NCBI GenBank assembly: GCA_017983495.1
Contig: JAGOBH010000008.1
Location: 62,001 to 126,000, forward strand
Reading direction: 5' to 3'
Length of the DNA stretch: 64,000 nt
From: Pyrinomonadaceae bacterium
GTDB lineage: Bacteria > Acidobacteriota > Blastocatellia > Pyrinomonadales > Pyrinomonadaceae
The notes beneath the pieces were generated by a model. It saw nothing but the letters and a program-made list of their open reading frames with translations. It did no database searches and was not told where the DNA came from. Both the position numbers and the translations under genes were made by a program. Shown in pieces: positions 8,146-16,124 of the stretch (positions are counted from its first letter, which is position 1; every line of letters starts with the position of its first letter).

Positions 8146-9338
8146 AACTTTTGTTCAGCAAACTCGTCCATTACGGTATTAACATCTTTGTCGCCGCGGC
8201 CTGATAGATTTACGATCATTGCCTCGTTCGGGCTCATTTCCGGTGCGATCTTGATCGCATGGGCGACGGCGTGTGCGGATTCGAGAGCCGGAATGATGCC
8301 CTCGGTTTCCGCCAGTCGTTTGAACGCCGCGAGAGCCTCGTCGTCGTTGGCGGACGCATATTCCACGCGTCCAATGTCGTGCAAAAACGCGTGTTCCGGC
8401 CCGATAGACGCGTAATCGAGCCCCGCCGAGACAGAGTGTGTCAGAGCGATCTGGCCATCCTCACTCTGCAGAAGATAGCTTTTCGTTCCTTGCAGCACGC
8501 CGACTCGACCGTCGTCCATAAACCTCGCTGCATGTTCGCCGAGCGTCGCTCCACGGCCGCCTGCCTCGACGCCGATCATTCGCACATCGTCATTCAGGAA
8601 CGGATGAAACAGCCCGATAGAATTCGATCCGCCGCCGACACATGCAACGAGCAGGTCGGGAAGCCTGCCTTCCATCTTGAAAAATTGCTCGCGGGCCTCG
8701 CGGCCGATCACGCTCTGAAAATCACGCACCATCAGCGGATACGGATGTGGGCCGAGCGCCGAGCCGAGCAGATAATAGGTTGTGCTAACATTCGTCACCC
8801 AATCGCGAAGTGCCTCGTTGATCGCGTCTTTGAGCGTTCGCGAACCAGAATCGACACCACGAACTTCGGCCCCAAGCAGACGCATGCGAAAGACGTTCAG
8901 TTCCTGCCGACGCATGTCCTCGGTGCCCATATAGACTACGCATTCGAGCCCAAAGAGAGCACATACTGTTGCCGTCGCGACACCGTGCTGACCGGCTCCG
9001 GTTTCGGCAATGATCCGCTTTTTACCCATTCGCCTGGCAAGCAGGATCTGGCCGATGCAGTTGTTTATCTTGTGGGCACCGGTGTGATTCAGGTCCTCAC
9101 GCTTGAGATAGATGCGGGCACCGCCAGGTTCCTCGGACAGCCGTTTCGCGTAATATAGCGACGTCGGGCGGCCCGAATAGTTTTGCAGCAGCTGCGAAAA
9201 CTCCGCGTGGAATTCTGCATCGTCGCGAATGCCGAAATATCCCGCCGTCAGCTCATCGAGCGGTGCGACGAGCGTCTCGGGAACAAATCGCCCGCCGTAT
9301 TCTCCCCAATAGCCTTGTTCGTTTGGCTCGTAATTCAT
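8142..9338 (-). CDS. trpB: Tryptophan synthase beta chain
   Basis: The 398-residue PLP enzyme has all the family landmarks. [15 protein letters not shown] is at the N-terminus. The PLP lysine is in [15 protein letters not shown], and the indole tunnel segment is [26 protein letters not shown] binds the PLP phosphate. It joins indole and serine to make tryptophan. The start overlaps the trpCF stop by ATGA, and the stop overlaps the trpA start. Length and motifs place it with the TrpB1 class that partners TrpA. Confidence 0.98.
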   Translation of the reverse strand: MNYEPNEQGYWGEYGGRFVPETLVAPLDELTAGYFGIRDDAEFHAEFSQLLQNYSGRPTSLYYAKRLSEEPGGARIYLKREDLNHTGAHKINNCIGQILLARRMGKKRIIAETGAGQHGVATATVCALFGLECVVYMGTEDMRRQELNVFRMRLLGAEVRGVDSGSRTLKDAINEALRDWVTNVSTTYYLLGSALGPHPYPLMVRDFQSVIGREAREQFFKMEGRLPDLLVACVGGGSNSIGLFHPFLNDDVRMIGVEAGGRGATLGEHAARFMDDGRVGVLQGTKSYLLQSEDGQIALTHSVSAGLDYASIGPEHAFLHDIGRVEYASANDDEALAAFKRLAETEGIIPALESAHAVAHAIKIAPEMSPNEAMIVNLSGRGDKDVNTVMDEFAEQKL

Positions 9339-10813
9339 ATTGCTTCCTTGGCCGCTTTGATAAATGCGGCGACCTTTTCAGGATCTTTTTTCCCGGGTGC
9401 AGATTCGACACCGCTCGCGACATCTACCGCGTACGGCTTTACGATCCTGATCGCTTCGGCAACGTTATCCTGATTCAGCCCGCCTGCCAGATAGATGGGA
9501 GACGCGAAGAGTTGAACGGATCTAAGTAAAAGTTGCCAATCGATCGTCTTTCCGCTTCCGCCATAGCTCGCGGAATAGCTGTCTAATAGAATGGCGTGAA
9601 CATCGAGTTCAGCCCATTCGGCCGGTTCCATTTCAGGGCGAAATCTGATCGCTTTCATAATTGAACGATCGGTCAATTCAGCTAACTCGGTAATGTAGCC
9701 AGCGTCTTCGTCTCCGTGAAGCTGAATTACATCAAGCCCGACCGACGCGGCTATCTCGGCTACCTGTTTAACCGGAGAGTTAACGAATACGCCGACCTTT
9801 ATGACCTCTGCAGGCAATTGACTTATCAAATCGGCGGCGTCCTTTGGATCGATATACCGCGGACTTTTTTCGTAGAAGTTAAAACCCAGTTCGTCCGCTC
9901 CTGAACGGGCCGCGTGACGTGCGTCATCAATATTAGTAATTCCGCATATCTTGACCTTGACCTTTTTTCTCTCGGTGTGCTCGATAGCCAAGTCCGCCGC
10001 CGAGGCTTTGACGTTACGTCCGATCAGCGTTAGCAACTCAAGGCCGGCATCGTTGCCGGAGCGCATTAGAGACTCGCCGATAAGGAACCCGTCATAGCCT
10101 AAGCCTTTCAGTTCGCTGATCTCATTTGCGGTAGAGATACCGCTTTCCGCGATCATCAGGGCGCTTTTCGGCCTGCATTTTATCAGCTGCCGCGACACAT
10201 CGAGGGAAACGTCAAACGTGCTCAAGTTGCGGTTATTGACGCCGATGATGTCGGCACCGACTTTCAAAGCCACAGCGAGTTCGTCGAGATCGTGAACCTC
10301 GACGATCGCGTCCATTCCGAGTTCATCGCGGGCAATACGCAAATATCGCGAGATATGGTCCGCGTTGAGGGCCGCGACGATCAGCAGAATGGCGTCGGCA
10401 CCTGCAGCGGCGGATTCATAGATCTGATATTCATCGACGACGAAATCCTTTCTCAGTATCGGCAGACTAACTGCATCTCTAACGGCAACAAGGTCTTCCA
10501 GGGAACCTTTGAAAAAATCCTGCTCCGTCAAAACCGATATCGCGGCGGCACCGCCCGCTTGGTAGCTTTTGGAAAGATCCCGAACGTCGATCGCATCGTT
10601 GATCACTCCCTTCGACGGCGATGCTCGTTTGATCTCGGCGATGATGTTGACCCGGTCGTGACGGCTTAGGGCTGAACGCAGACGATGACGCTCGGCGTCC
10701 TGTCTGACAATTGCTGCCTTTTCCAGGATCGCGTCAATACCTACAGCCGATCTCGCCTCGCTGACACGAATGCGTTTTGTTTCCAATATTGTCGATAGAA
10801 ACGTCTTCTTCAT
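9335..10813 (-). CDS. trpCF: Fused indole-3-glycerol phosphate synthase / phosphoribosylanthranilate isomerase
   Basis: The 492-residue protein contains two enzymes. Residues about 1-265 are Trp[16 protein letters not shown] with the catalytic Lys, then [28 protein letters not shown] and MIAESGIST. Residues about 285-490 are Trp[18 protein letters not shown] with the catalytic Cys, [26 protein letters not shown] and [13 protein letters not shown]. It performs two consecutive steps, N-(5-phosphoribosyl)-anthranilate isomerisation and indole-ring closure. The C-F order matches the enterobacterial bifunctional enzyme, which may have arisen independently. It overlaps trpD and trpB by ATGA. Confidence 0.96.
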   Translation of the reverse strand: MKKTFLSTILETKRIRVSEARSAVGIDAILEKAAIVRQDAERHRLRSALSRHDRVNIIAEIKRASPSKGVINDAIDVRDLSKSYQAGGAAAISVLTEQDFFKGSLEDLVAVRDAVSLPILRKDFVVDEYQIYESAAAGADAILLIVAALNADHISRYLRIARDELGMDAIVEVHDLDELAVALKVGADIIGVNNRNLSTFDVSLDVSRQLIKCRPKSALMIAESGISTANEISELKGLGYDGFLIGESLMRSGNDAGLELLTLIGRNVKASAADLAIEHTERKKVKVKICGITNIDDARHAARSGADELGFNFYEKSPRYIDPKDAADLISQLPAEVIKVGVFVNSPVKQVAEIAASVGLDVIQLHGDEDAGYITELAELTDRSIMKAIRFRPEMEPAEWAELDVHAILLDSYSASYGGSGKTIDWQLLLRSVQLFASPIYLAGGLNQDNVAEAIRIVKPYAVDVASGVESAPGKKDPEKVAAFIKAAKEAI

Positions 10814-11829
10814 TTGCTGGTTTCGTGTGCCAACCGAGTCAAATTCTCGCGTGCCGCACCTGATCTGACGCTTTCGCTTGCATTCAAATACGCATCTCTC
10901 AGATCCCGAGCTCCGCCGGCGACATAGATCGCCGCCGCCGCGTTAATAAGCACGAGAGCCTCGGCGTCGCTACCTGATCGTTCATTATCGAATATTTGCC
11001 GTATCAACGCCGCACTTTCAGTCGCGGTGCAGCCGGACGGGATGTCTCGACCGGCATCATCAATGCCGAAATCCGCAGGGCTAACCTCAAACTCGGAGAT
11101 CGAGCCGCCGTCGATCTGAACAACGTGGGTCTTGCCGGTGAGCGATATTTCGTCGAGCCCTTCGCCGCCGCGGACGACCCATGAGCGATCGGCGTCGAGC
11201 CGGGCCAGAACTCGTGCTGTTTTCAATGTCGCTCGGCCGTCAGCGACGCCGATGACATGGTGCGGGGCAGCGGCCGGATTGCACAGGGGGCCGAGATTGT
11301 TAAAGATCGTCGGCTGCCCAAGCCGTCTGCGAGCGGCCGCAAGCATCGGTGACAGCGAATGAAACCGCGGGGCGAACATAAAACAGATGCCGATCTCGTT
11401 GAGGTGACGTTCCGCATCGCTCGGGTCAATATCGACATCGATCCCCAGCAGTGTCATGACATCGGCACTGCCGGAAAGGCTCGTTGCTGCACGATTGCCG
11501 TGTTTCGCGACGGCAACGCCGGCACCCGCGATTACGAATGCCGCGGCGGTCGAGACGTTGAACGTTTTGACCAAACTGCCGCCGGTACCGACGGCGTCGA
11601 CAAAGGTCGTGTGCTGCGAATTTACCCGCTTCATACGTCTGCGCATTATCGAGGCGAAGTGGAACAGTTCATCCTCGGAGACGCCTTTTTCATTCCAGGC
11701 GTGGAGCATCGCCGTGATCAGCAGTTCATCTTCAGATCCGATCAAAGCGTCAAAGACAGCTTCGGCGTCCGCCGGATCGACATCGCGGCCCGTCCGAAAC
11801 ACGTCTATTGTATGTCTCAGAATCTCCAT
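10810..11829 (-). CDS. trpD: Anthranilate phosphoribosyltransferase
   Basis: The protein has 339 residues from the chosen ATG (MEILRHTIDVF...). An in-frame reading begins 15 codons earlier inside trpE, but homology begins at this Met, 10 bases after the trpE stop. The PRPP-binding motif is DAVGTGGSLVKTFNVSTAAAFVIAGAGVAVAKHGNRA, and GPLCNPAA and VRGGEGLDEISLTGKT follow. It transfers phosphoribose to anthranilate. The gene ends in an ATGA overlap with trpCF. No glutaminase domain is fused to it, unlike the enterobacterial TrpGD. Confidence 0.95.
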   Translation of the reverse strand: MEILRHTIDVFRTGRDVDPADAEAVFDALIGSEDELLITAMLHAWNEKGVSEDELFHFASIMRRRMKRVNSQHTTFVDAVGTGGSLVKTFNVSTAAAFVIAGAGVAVAKHGNRAATSLSGSADVMTLLGIDVDIDPSDAERHLNEIGICFMFAPRFHSLSPMLAAARRRLGQPTIFNNLGPLCNPAAAPHHVIGVADGRATLKTARVLARLDADRSWVVRGGEGLDEISLTGKTHVVQIDGGSISEFEVSPADFGIDDAGRDIPSGCTATESAALIRQIFDNERSGSDAEALVLINAAAAIYVAGGARDLRDAYLNASESVRSGAARENLTRLAHETSK

Positions 11830-11839
11830 GTATTGTCGC

Positions 11840-13351
11840 CTAAACTGCTCCGCCCTCGGCGATCTCGATCGCACGCAGCAGCATCTTTGCCTTGTTTACC
11901 GTTTCGTCAAATTCGCTCGCCGGTACCGAATCTGCGACGATGCCGGCACCCGCCTGAATGCGAGCAACGCCGTCTTCAAGTACGAGTGTACGGATCGCGA
12001 TGCAGGTGTCCATATTTCCCGAATGATCGAAATAGCCGACCGCTCCCGAATAGACTCCGCGTTTTGTCGGCTCGAGGTCGCGAATTATCTCGACCGCTCT
12101 CACCTTTGGTGCACCCGATACGGTTCCTGCGGGAAAGCATGCCGCCAAGGCGTCGAACCGATCGATACCATTCCGCAATTGAGCAGACAGGGAACTGACA
12201 AGATGCTGAACGTGCGAGTATTTTTCCACGTTCATCAGTGCATCGACACGCACACTACCGTATTCGGCAACTCGGCCCATATCGTTTCGTCCTAGATCGA
12301 CAAGCATTAGGTGTTCGGCAACTTCCTTCTTGTCGAGCCGCATCTCTTCGGCTAACGCCTCGTCCTCGGCCGCGTCCTTTCCGCGATGACGCGTGCCGGC
12401 GATCGGTCGATATTCCAACCGTTCCTGTTCGCAGCGGACCAGCATCTCGGGCGACGCTCCGATCACCGAACGTTCGCCAAACTCGAGCAAAAACATATAC
12501 GGCGATGGGTTTAGCGAGCGGATCGCCCGGTACAGAGCAACCGGTGACGCGTTCGTTTCACGCGTAAAGCACTGTGATAACACGACCTGATAGCATTCGC
12601 CTGCGCGGATAAGCTCTTTGATGTGGAGCACCGCGTTCTCAAAATCGTCCCGTTTCCAGTTCGAAGTTACCTCGCCGCTGACGGAAGTCTTCGAATTTGG
12701 CGGAACGATTGCTTCGCCATGTTCGAGCGTGTGCCTGATGGCCGCGTTCGTTTTGCGTGCGTTCTCAAAGAGTGAATCAAGATCGCTTTCATTCGAAGCC
12801 TCGTCGGTAAATACGAGCGTGATGATCTTGACGACCTGTTTGGCGTGGTCAAAAGCTACGATCGACCGGAAGAACATCAGTGCCGAATCGTCCCGGTCGT
12901 CTCCGTTCAATTCGCCCTTATCGAGCGTCGGTTCGAACCACTCGGTGCATCCAAATCCGAAATAACCGATCGCCCCGCCGATAAATGCCGGAAGGTCGGG
13001 GTCAGTTGCGGCGATGTGCTGAGAAAAGTACTGTTTCAGGTAGTCAAATGTGCCCATGTCGTGGTTTTCGACCAGGCCATCCTTATAAGTTGCGTATCGA
13101 CGCTTGCCGCCGCGAACGACCATTTCCGGAACGGCTCCGATAAACGAATAGCGTGCAAGATGCCTGCCGCCCTCGACCGACTCGAGCAGAAACGATTCGC
13201 CTCCATTGGCTGACAGCTTCAGATACACGCTCAACGGTGTCAGCAGATCGGCGGACATTGTCTCGACCACCGGAACGACGTTGGCCGATCTTTTGTCAGA
13301 ACCGGGAGCGGTAGCGACCGGGTTCTCAGAATGTTGTAATTGAATCGCCAT
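11840..13351 (-). CDS. trpE: Anthranilate synthase component I
   Basis: The protein has 503 residues from the preferred ATG; a TTG four codons upstream is possible. Residues about 35-65 hold the Trp feedback-binding type segment (TPLSVYLKLSANGGESFLLESVEGG). The chorismate-binding domain has YQVVLSQCFTRE, PSPYMFLLEFGERSVIGASPEML, PIAGTRHRG, LVDLGRNDMGRVAEYG and FPAGTVSGAPKVRA. It makes anthranilate from chorismate with ammonia from a glutaminase. No trpG lies in the window, so that subunit must be elsewhere (possibly pabA). The first 20-odd residues (ENPVATAPGSD) are translated from a palindromic repeat, so they look like an added N-terminus. The operon is headed by an attenuator. Confidence 0.95.
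   Translation of the reverse strand: MAIQLQHSENPVATAPGSDKRSANVVPVVETMSADLLTPLSVYLKLSANGGESFLLESVEGGRHLARYSFIGAVPEMVVRGGKRRYATYKDGLVENHDMGTFDYLKQYFSQHIAATDPDLPAFIGGAIGYFGFGCTEWFEPTLDKGELNGDDRDDSALMFFRSIVAFDHAKQVVKIITLVFTDEASNESDLDSLFENARKTNAAIRHTLEHGEAIVPPNSKTSVSGEVTSNWKRDDFENAVLHIKELIRAGECYQVVLSQCFTRETNASPVALYRAIRSLNPSPYMFLLEFGERSVIGASPEMLVRCEQERLEYRPIAGTRHRGKDAAEDEALAEEMRLDKKEVAEHLMLVDLGRNDMGRVAEYGSVRVDALMNVEKYSHVQHLVSSLSAQLRNGIDRFDALAACFPAGTVSGAPKVRAVEIIRDLEPTKRGVYSGAVGYFDHSGNMDTCIAIRTLVLEDGVARIQAGAGIVADSVPASEFDETVNKAKMLLRAIEIAEGGAV
13295..13326. repeat. Palindromic repeat copy inside trpE 5' coding region
   Basis: The plus-strand word gtcagaaccgggagcggtag and its continuation to gggttct nearly match 21360-21389 inside metG (30 bases, two differences). 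The arms agaaccggg and ccgggttct are complementary at 8 of 9 positions around an 11-base centre. In trpE it is read on the minus strand as ENPVATAPGSD. Confidence 0.8.
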
Positions 13352-13360
13352 TGTTAATCG

Positions 13361-13401
13361 CAAAATGCAAAACGCCGCCCGAACTGTGATTCAAGCGGCG
13401 T
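13361..13401 (-). terminator. trp attenuator terminator
   Basis: Read on the minus strand, a 7-bp G+C stem (acgccgc at 13401-13395, gcggcgt at 13378-13372) closes a 16-base loop. It is followed by tttgcattttg, a broken T run, and ends 10 bases before the trpE ATG. Immediately 5' lies CACCAAC (13408-13402), exactly complementary to GTTGGTG at 13488-13482, which spans the tandem Trp codons of the leader peptide. That gives the competing pairing expected of an attenuator. Confidence 0.8.
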
Positions 13402-13426
13402 GTTGGTGCTGGTTTCTTCCTATCAG

Positions 13427-13447
13427 TGTAACGAGATCTTCGTTACA
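13427..13447 (-). promoter_or_regulatory. Leader hairpin between trpL and the attenuator terminator
   Basis: Perfect 7-bp arms (tgtaacg and cgttaca) enclose a 7-base loop in the trp leader transcript. It begins just 3' of the trpL stop. It may be a pause hairpin that synchronises polymerase and ribosome, or a spacer element; its role is inferred from position. Confidence 0.6.
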
Positions 13448-13453
13448 ATCGAA

Positions 13454-13543
13454 TCAAAACCCGACCGACGCCGATATTCGCCACCAACCGAGACCGGTGT
13501 GTGCGAATGACGTCTGATGGAATTTTGTCGAAAACAAATTCAT
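13454..13543 (-). CDS. trpL: trp operon leader peptide with tandem Trp codons
   Basis: The 29-codon open frame starts ATG AAT TTG (MNLFSTKF...) and ends ...GLGWWRISASVGF followed by TGA. The tandem TGG TGG codons are at residues 20-21. The context GWWRIS is strikingly like the GWWRTS end of the E. coli leader peptide. It lies between a good promoter and a terminator hairpin directly ahead of trpE. Ribosome stalling at the Trp codons when charged tRNA-Trp is scarce should prevent terminator formation. There is no Shine-Dalgarno, and the promoter predicts a transcript starting at or within a base or two of the ATG, so translation may be leaderless. The peptide itself probably has no other job. 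Confidence 0.85.
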   Translation of the reverse strand: MNLFSTKFHQTSFAHTGLGWWRISASVGF

Positions 13544-13550
13544 TACGAAA

Positions 13551-13580
13551 TTTGTAACAGATGCCGATCGAGCCTGTCAA
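13551..13580 (-). promoter_or_regulatory. Promoter of the trp operon
   Basis: On the minus strand a perfect -35 box TTGACA (13580-13575), an 18-base spacer and a -10 box TACAAA (13556-13551, 4 of 6 matches) precede trpL. The -35 begins one base after the argS stop codon. The expected start point falls on the bases just before or at the trpL ATG (13543). Confidence 0.75.
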
Positions 13581-13581
13581 A

Positions 13582-15597
13582 CTACATCTTCGCCGGCACC
13601 TCGATGCCGAGCGAATCCAGTGCGGCGGTCAACGACCGTTTTGCCATATCCGCGACCACGACGAGCACCGCACGTTTGAGGTCATCCGTCTCGGACAGGA
13701 TCTTGTGGTTATGGTAAAACAGGTTGAATGCCTTAGCCAATGTGAACGTATATTTTGCGAGTATCGCCGGTTCGTTTGCCGCCGCCGCCTGATTAACTGT
13801 TTCTTCGAGACGCGAGGCAAGCACGATCATTGACCAGATGTCGCTTGCCGGATCTTCGGAAATGAGAGCTGAAACGCCTTCCTTATCGGCGATCCGAGAG
13901 CGGCAGGCGTCGAGAGTTTCACCGGTTTCCGCGAGCTTTCTGAAGATCGAATTGGCGCGAACGGCGGAATACTGACAGAAACAGCCCGTTTCACCCTCGA
14001 ACGACAGTGCTTCCTTAAAATCGAAAACGATCACCGTGTTGCGTGTGAATTTGAGCAGAAAATAACGCAATGCTCCGACCGCGAGTTGGTGGGCGATCTG
14101 CCGTTTTTCGTTCTCAGACGTTTCGGGATGACGAGACTCGACCTCGGCGTAGGCGTTTGCCTCAAGACGGTCGATCAGGTCGTCGGCTTTGACCCCGAGG
14201 CCTTTGCGGCCGCTCATTTCGATAAAAGGCCTTTTGCGGTCGTCTTCGGAAAGCTTGAATCCCAATTCTTCAGCCGCCGCCGGCGAAAGTGCGACCATTT
14301 CGTACGAAAGGTGAATGCTCGCCTGCTCACCGCGTTCGGGCGAGATCGCCGCCACGCCCTTGCGGACGATGTCCTGAGGGTATGATTGACGCGAATCGAT
14401 CACGTTGTAGATCGTCTCGCCATGACCAAATTCGGGCAGGCTGGCAGCCTGCGATCCGGCGTCGGCGGTAGTGATCCAGACGTTTCGGCCGTCTTCGTAA
14501 GTGTGGAAATGCTTGTAGTTAAAGTCGAGACCGAGTATGCCTAGTTTCCACATCTGATAGGCGATGTCCTTGCCGGTGTACGTCACCGTTCCGTTTGAGC
14601 GGACAAGTATCTTGTCTGTCTCGTGGTCATCGTTGCTGACATGCTCTTCGAACGGCATAACCCAGCAGCCGGATTGCTTGCCCTGGTCCTCGTAACGGAT
14701 CACGCCGAGTTTTTTCATCTGCTCAAACGCCTTGTCCCAAAAATGCAGATGCAGGATCTCGGATTCACGCGGCAGCAGATCGTACCTGATAGAAAGCCGT
14801 TCCATTGTGTCGAGAATGCACCGGACGTTTCGGGTGGCGACATAATCCGCCAATTCGGCTGTCGGATTGCCACCGGCTTCGACCAGATGGAGCACCTCGG
14901 CACGTTTTTCCTTTAGTTCTTCGTTGGTTTGGTATTCGACGCCGACCTTGGTGTATAGGTCCCAACAGTAGTAATCAAAGCTCTTTCCGGCCGCCAGCAG
15001 TTCCGCGTCGAGCCGCTTGATCGCCGCCAGATCCTTGTTTTCGAGATAGATAAAGCCGACGACGACATCGGCGACCTGAACGCCCGTATTGTCGATGTAA
15101 TTCTGCACTTCGACGCGTTTTCCGGTCGATCGGAGAATTCGCTGAAATGTGTCGCCGAGGACGGAATTGCGTACGTGGCCGATATGTGCGGCCTTATTCG
15201 GGTTGACCGATGTGTGCTCGACGCAGACCTTTGTGGCGGCAGTATCGGCCAAAGCCCGAGCCGGCAAAGGATCAGCCGTAGCATTTGCCGCCAGGAACAC
15301 TGAACGGTTGATAAAAACGTTAAGATATCCCGGCCCCGCGACCTCGACCTTTCCGACGATCTCAAACGACTCGAGGCGTGACTTTAACAACTCAGCGATC
15401 TCACGCGGATTACGTTTTTCGCCAGTCGCCTGCTTGATCTGTTTGACCATCTCAAAGGCGACAGGGAATGCCAGATCGCCCAATTCCGTCTTGGGCGGCG
15501 TTTCGGCAACGATCTGGTCCAGTTCGATTGAAAATTCTTCACGTGCCGCCGTTCTCACAGCGTCGCGAAGCAGTTGATTGATCTCTGTTATGGTCAT
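13582..15597 (-). CDS. argS: Arginine-tRNA ligase
   Basis: The 671-residue class Ia synthetase has the N-terminal additional domain typical of ArgRS (residues 1-110). The HIGH-type motif is HIGHVRNSVLGDT at about residue 137. The KMSK-region equivalent is MSGRKGLGVKADDL, lacking the canonical lysine-rich form, as is common in ArgRS. The DALR anticodon-binding domain at the C-terminus includes FCQYSAVRANSIFRKL. It charges tRNA-Arg. It is somewhat longer than the usual 550-600 residues, partly through a long segment around residues 190-300. The trp promoter begins immediately after its stop codon. Confidence 0.96.
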   Translation of the reverse strand: MTITEINQLLRDAVRTAAREEFSIELDQIVAETPPKTELGDLAFPVAFEMVKQIKQATGEKRNPREIAELLKSRLESFEIVGKVEVAGPGYLNVFINRSVFLAANATADPLPARALADTAATKVCVEHTSVNPNKAAHIGHVRNSVLGDTFQRILRSTGKRVEVQNYIDNTGVQVADVVVGFIYLENKDLAAIKRLDAELLAAGKSFDYYCWDLYTKVGVEYQTNEELKEKRAEVLHLVEAGGNPTAELADYVATRNVRCILDTMERLSIRYDLLPRESEILHLHFWDKAFEQMKKLGVIRYEDQGKQSGCWVMPFEEHVSNDDHETDKILVRSNGTVTYTGKDIAYQMWKLGILGLDFNYKHFHTYEDGRNVWITTADAGSQAASLPEFGHGETIYNVIDSRQSYPQDIVRKGVAAISPERGEQASIHLSYEMVALSPAAAEELGFKLSEDDRKRPFIEMSGRKGLGVKADDLIDRLEANAYAEVESRHPETSENEKRQIAHQLAVGALRYFLLKFTRNTVIVFDFKEALSFEGETGCFCQYSAVRANSIFRKLAETGETLDACRSRIADKEGVSALISEDPASDIWSMIVLASRLEETVNQAAAANEPAILAKYTFTLAKAFNLFYHNHKILSETDDLKRAVLVVVADMAKRSLTAALDSLGIEVPAKM

Positions 15598-15686
15598 TAC
15601 GGTTCTTGAGCTTCGTGCTCGGGTAAACCGTAATTATATCGGTTTGCGGTAAGTATTAGCAAAAACGGGAGTTTCCCCGACATCGG

Positions 15687-16028
15687 TTATAGGATCGAAA
15701 CGGTCAGAGAGTACCTCGTAGCCTTGCCGATGTTGTCAACACAGACCGATTGGTCGCCCGAACGCTCGACATTTAGCGAATAGCTTGTCTCGCCCGATTC
15801 AAAGATCATCGCCTTACCGCTCGTTGAACTGATAACGGCATTCAGCGTCTGGCCGCTGCGGGCTCCGGCCACGTAGCAAACCCGCCCGCCGGCACTTATG
15901 CTGCCGCTAACGGTTGCGGATGTGCGTCCGCGTGCAAACCTGATGCGAATGTCGGCAAAACCGTCAGAAAAGAGGATCAAAACGAGCAGGGAAGAAACGA
16001 CCGATCTGAGTAACCAATTTTTACGCAT
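15687..16028 (-). CDS. Small secreted protein, unknown function
   Basis: The protein has 113 residues. Residues 1-25 (MRKNWLLRSVVSSLLVLILFSDGFA) are a clear Sec signal peptide. The mature part is beta-rich with two Cys (RVCYVAG and QSVCVDN) that could form a disulfide. The pattern RIRFARGRTSATVSGSISAGG...GQTLNAVIS resembles small beta-sandwich domains of the lysozyme-inhibitor or pre-peptidase type, but the match is only by eye. A GGAGT-like ribosome site precedes the ATG. It stands alone, divergent from larC. Confidence 0.7.
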   Translation of the reverse strand: MRKNWLLRSVVSSLLVLILFSDGFADIRIRFARGRTSATVSGSISAGGRVCYVAGARSGQTLNAVISSTSGKAMIFESGETSYSLNVERSGDQSVCVDNIGKATRYSLTVSIL

Positions 16029-16124
16029 AACATACTCCTGAAAGGGAATTGAGAAGGCACCTAACCAAGCCTCGAGACGGTTCGGCTTTTTCTTTTACTC
16101 CAAAACCGCTAGAATCTTGTCTTT

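Noticed and set aside
7144..9158. Long plus-strand open frames opposite trpA and trpB
   Set aside because: They are antisense shadows of well-conserved genes, with Arg/Cys/His-rich composition and no motif.
11830..11874. Longer trpD start overlapping the end of trpE
   Set aside because: The added residues (MRSRSPRAEQF...) are the out-of-frame trpE end and precede where TrpD homology begins.
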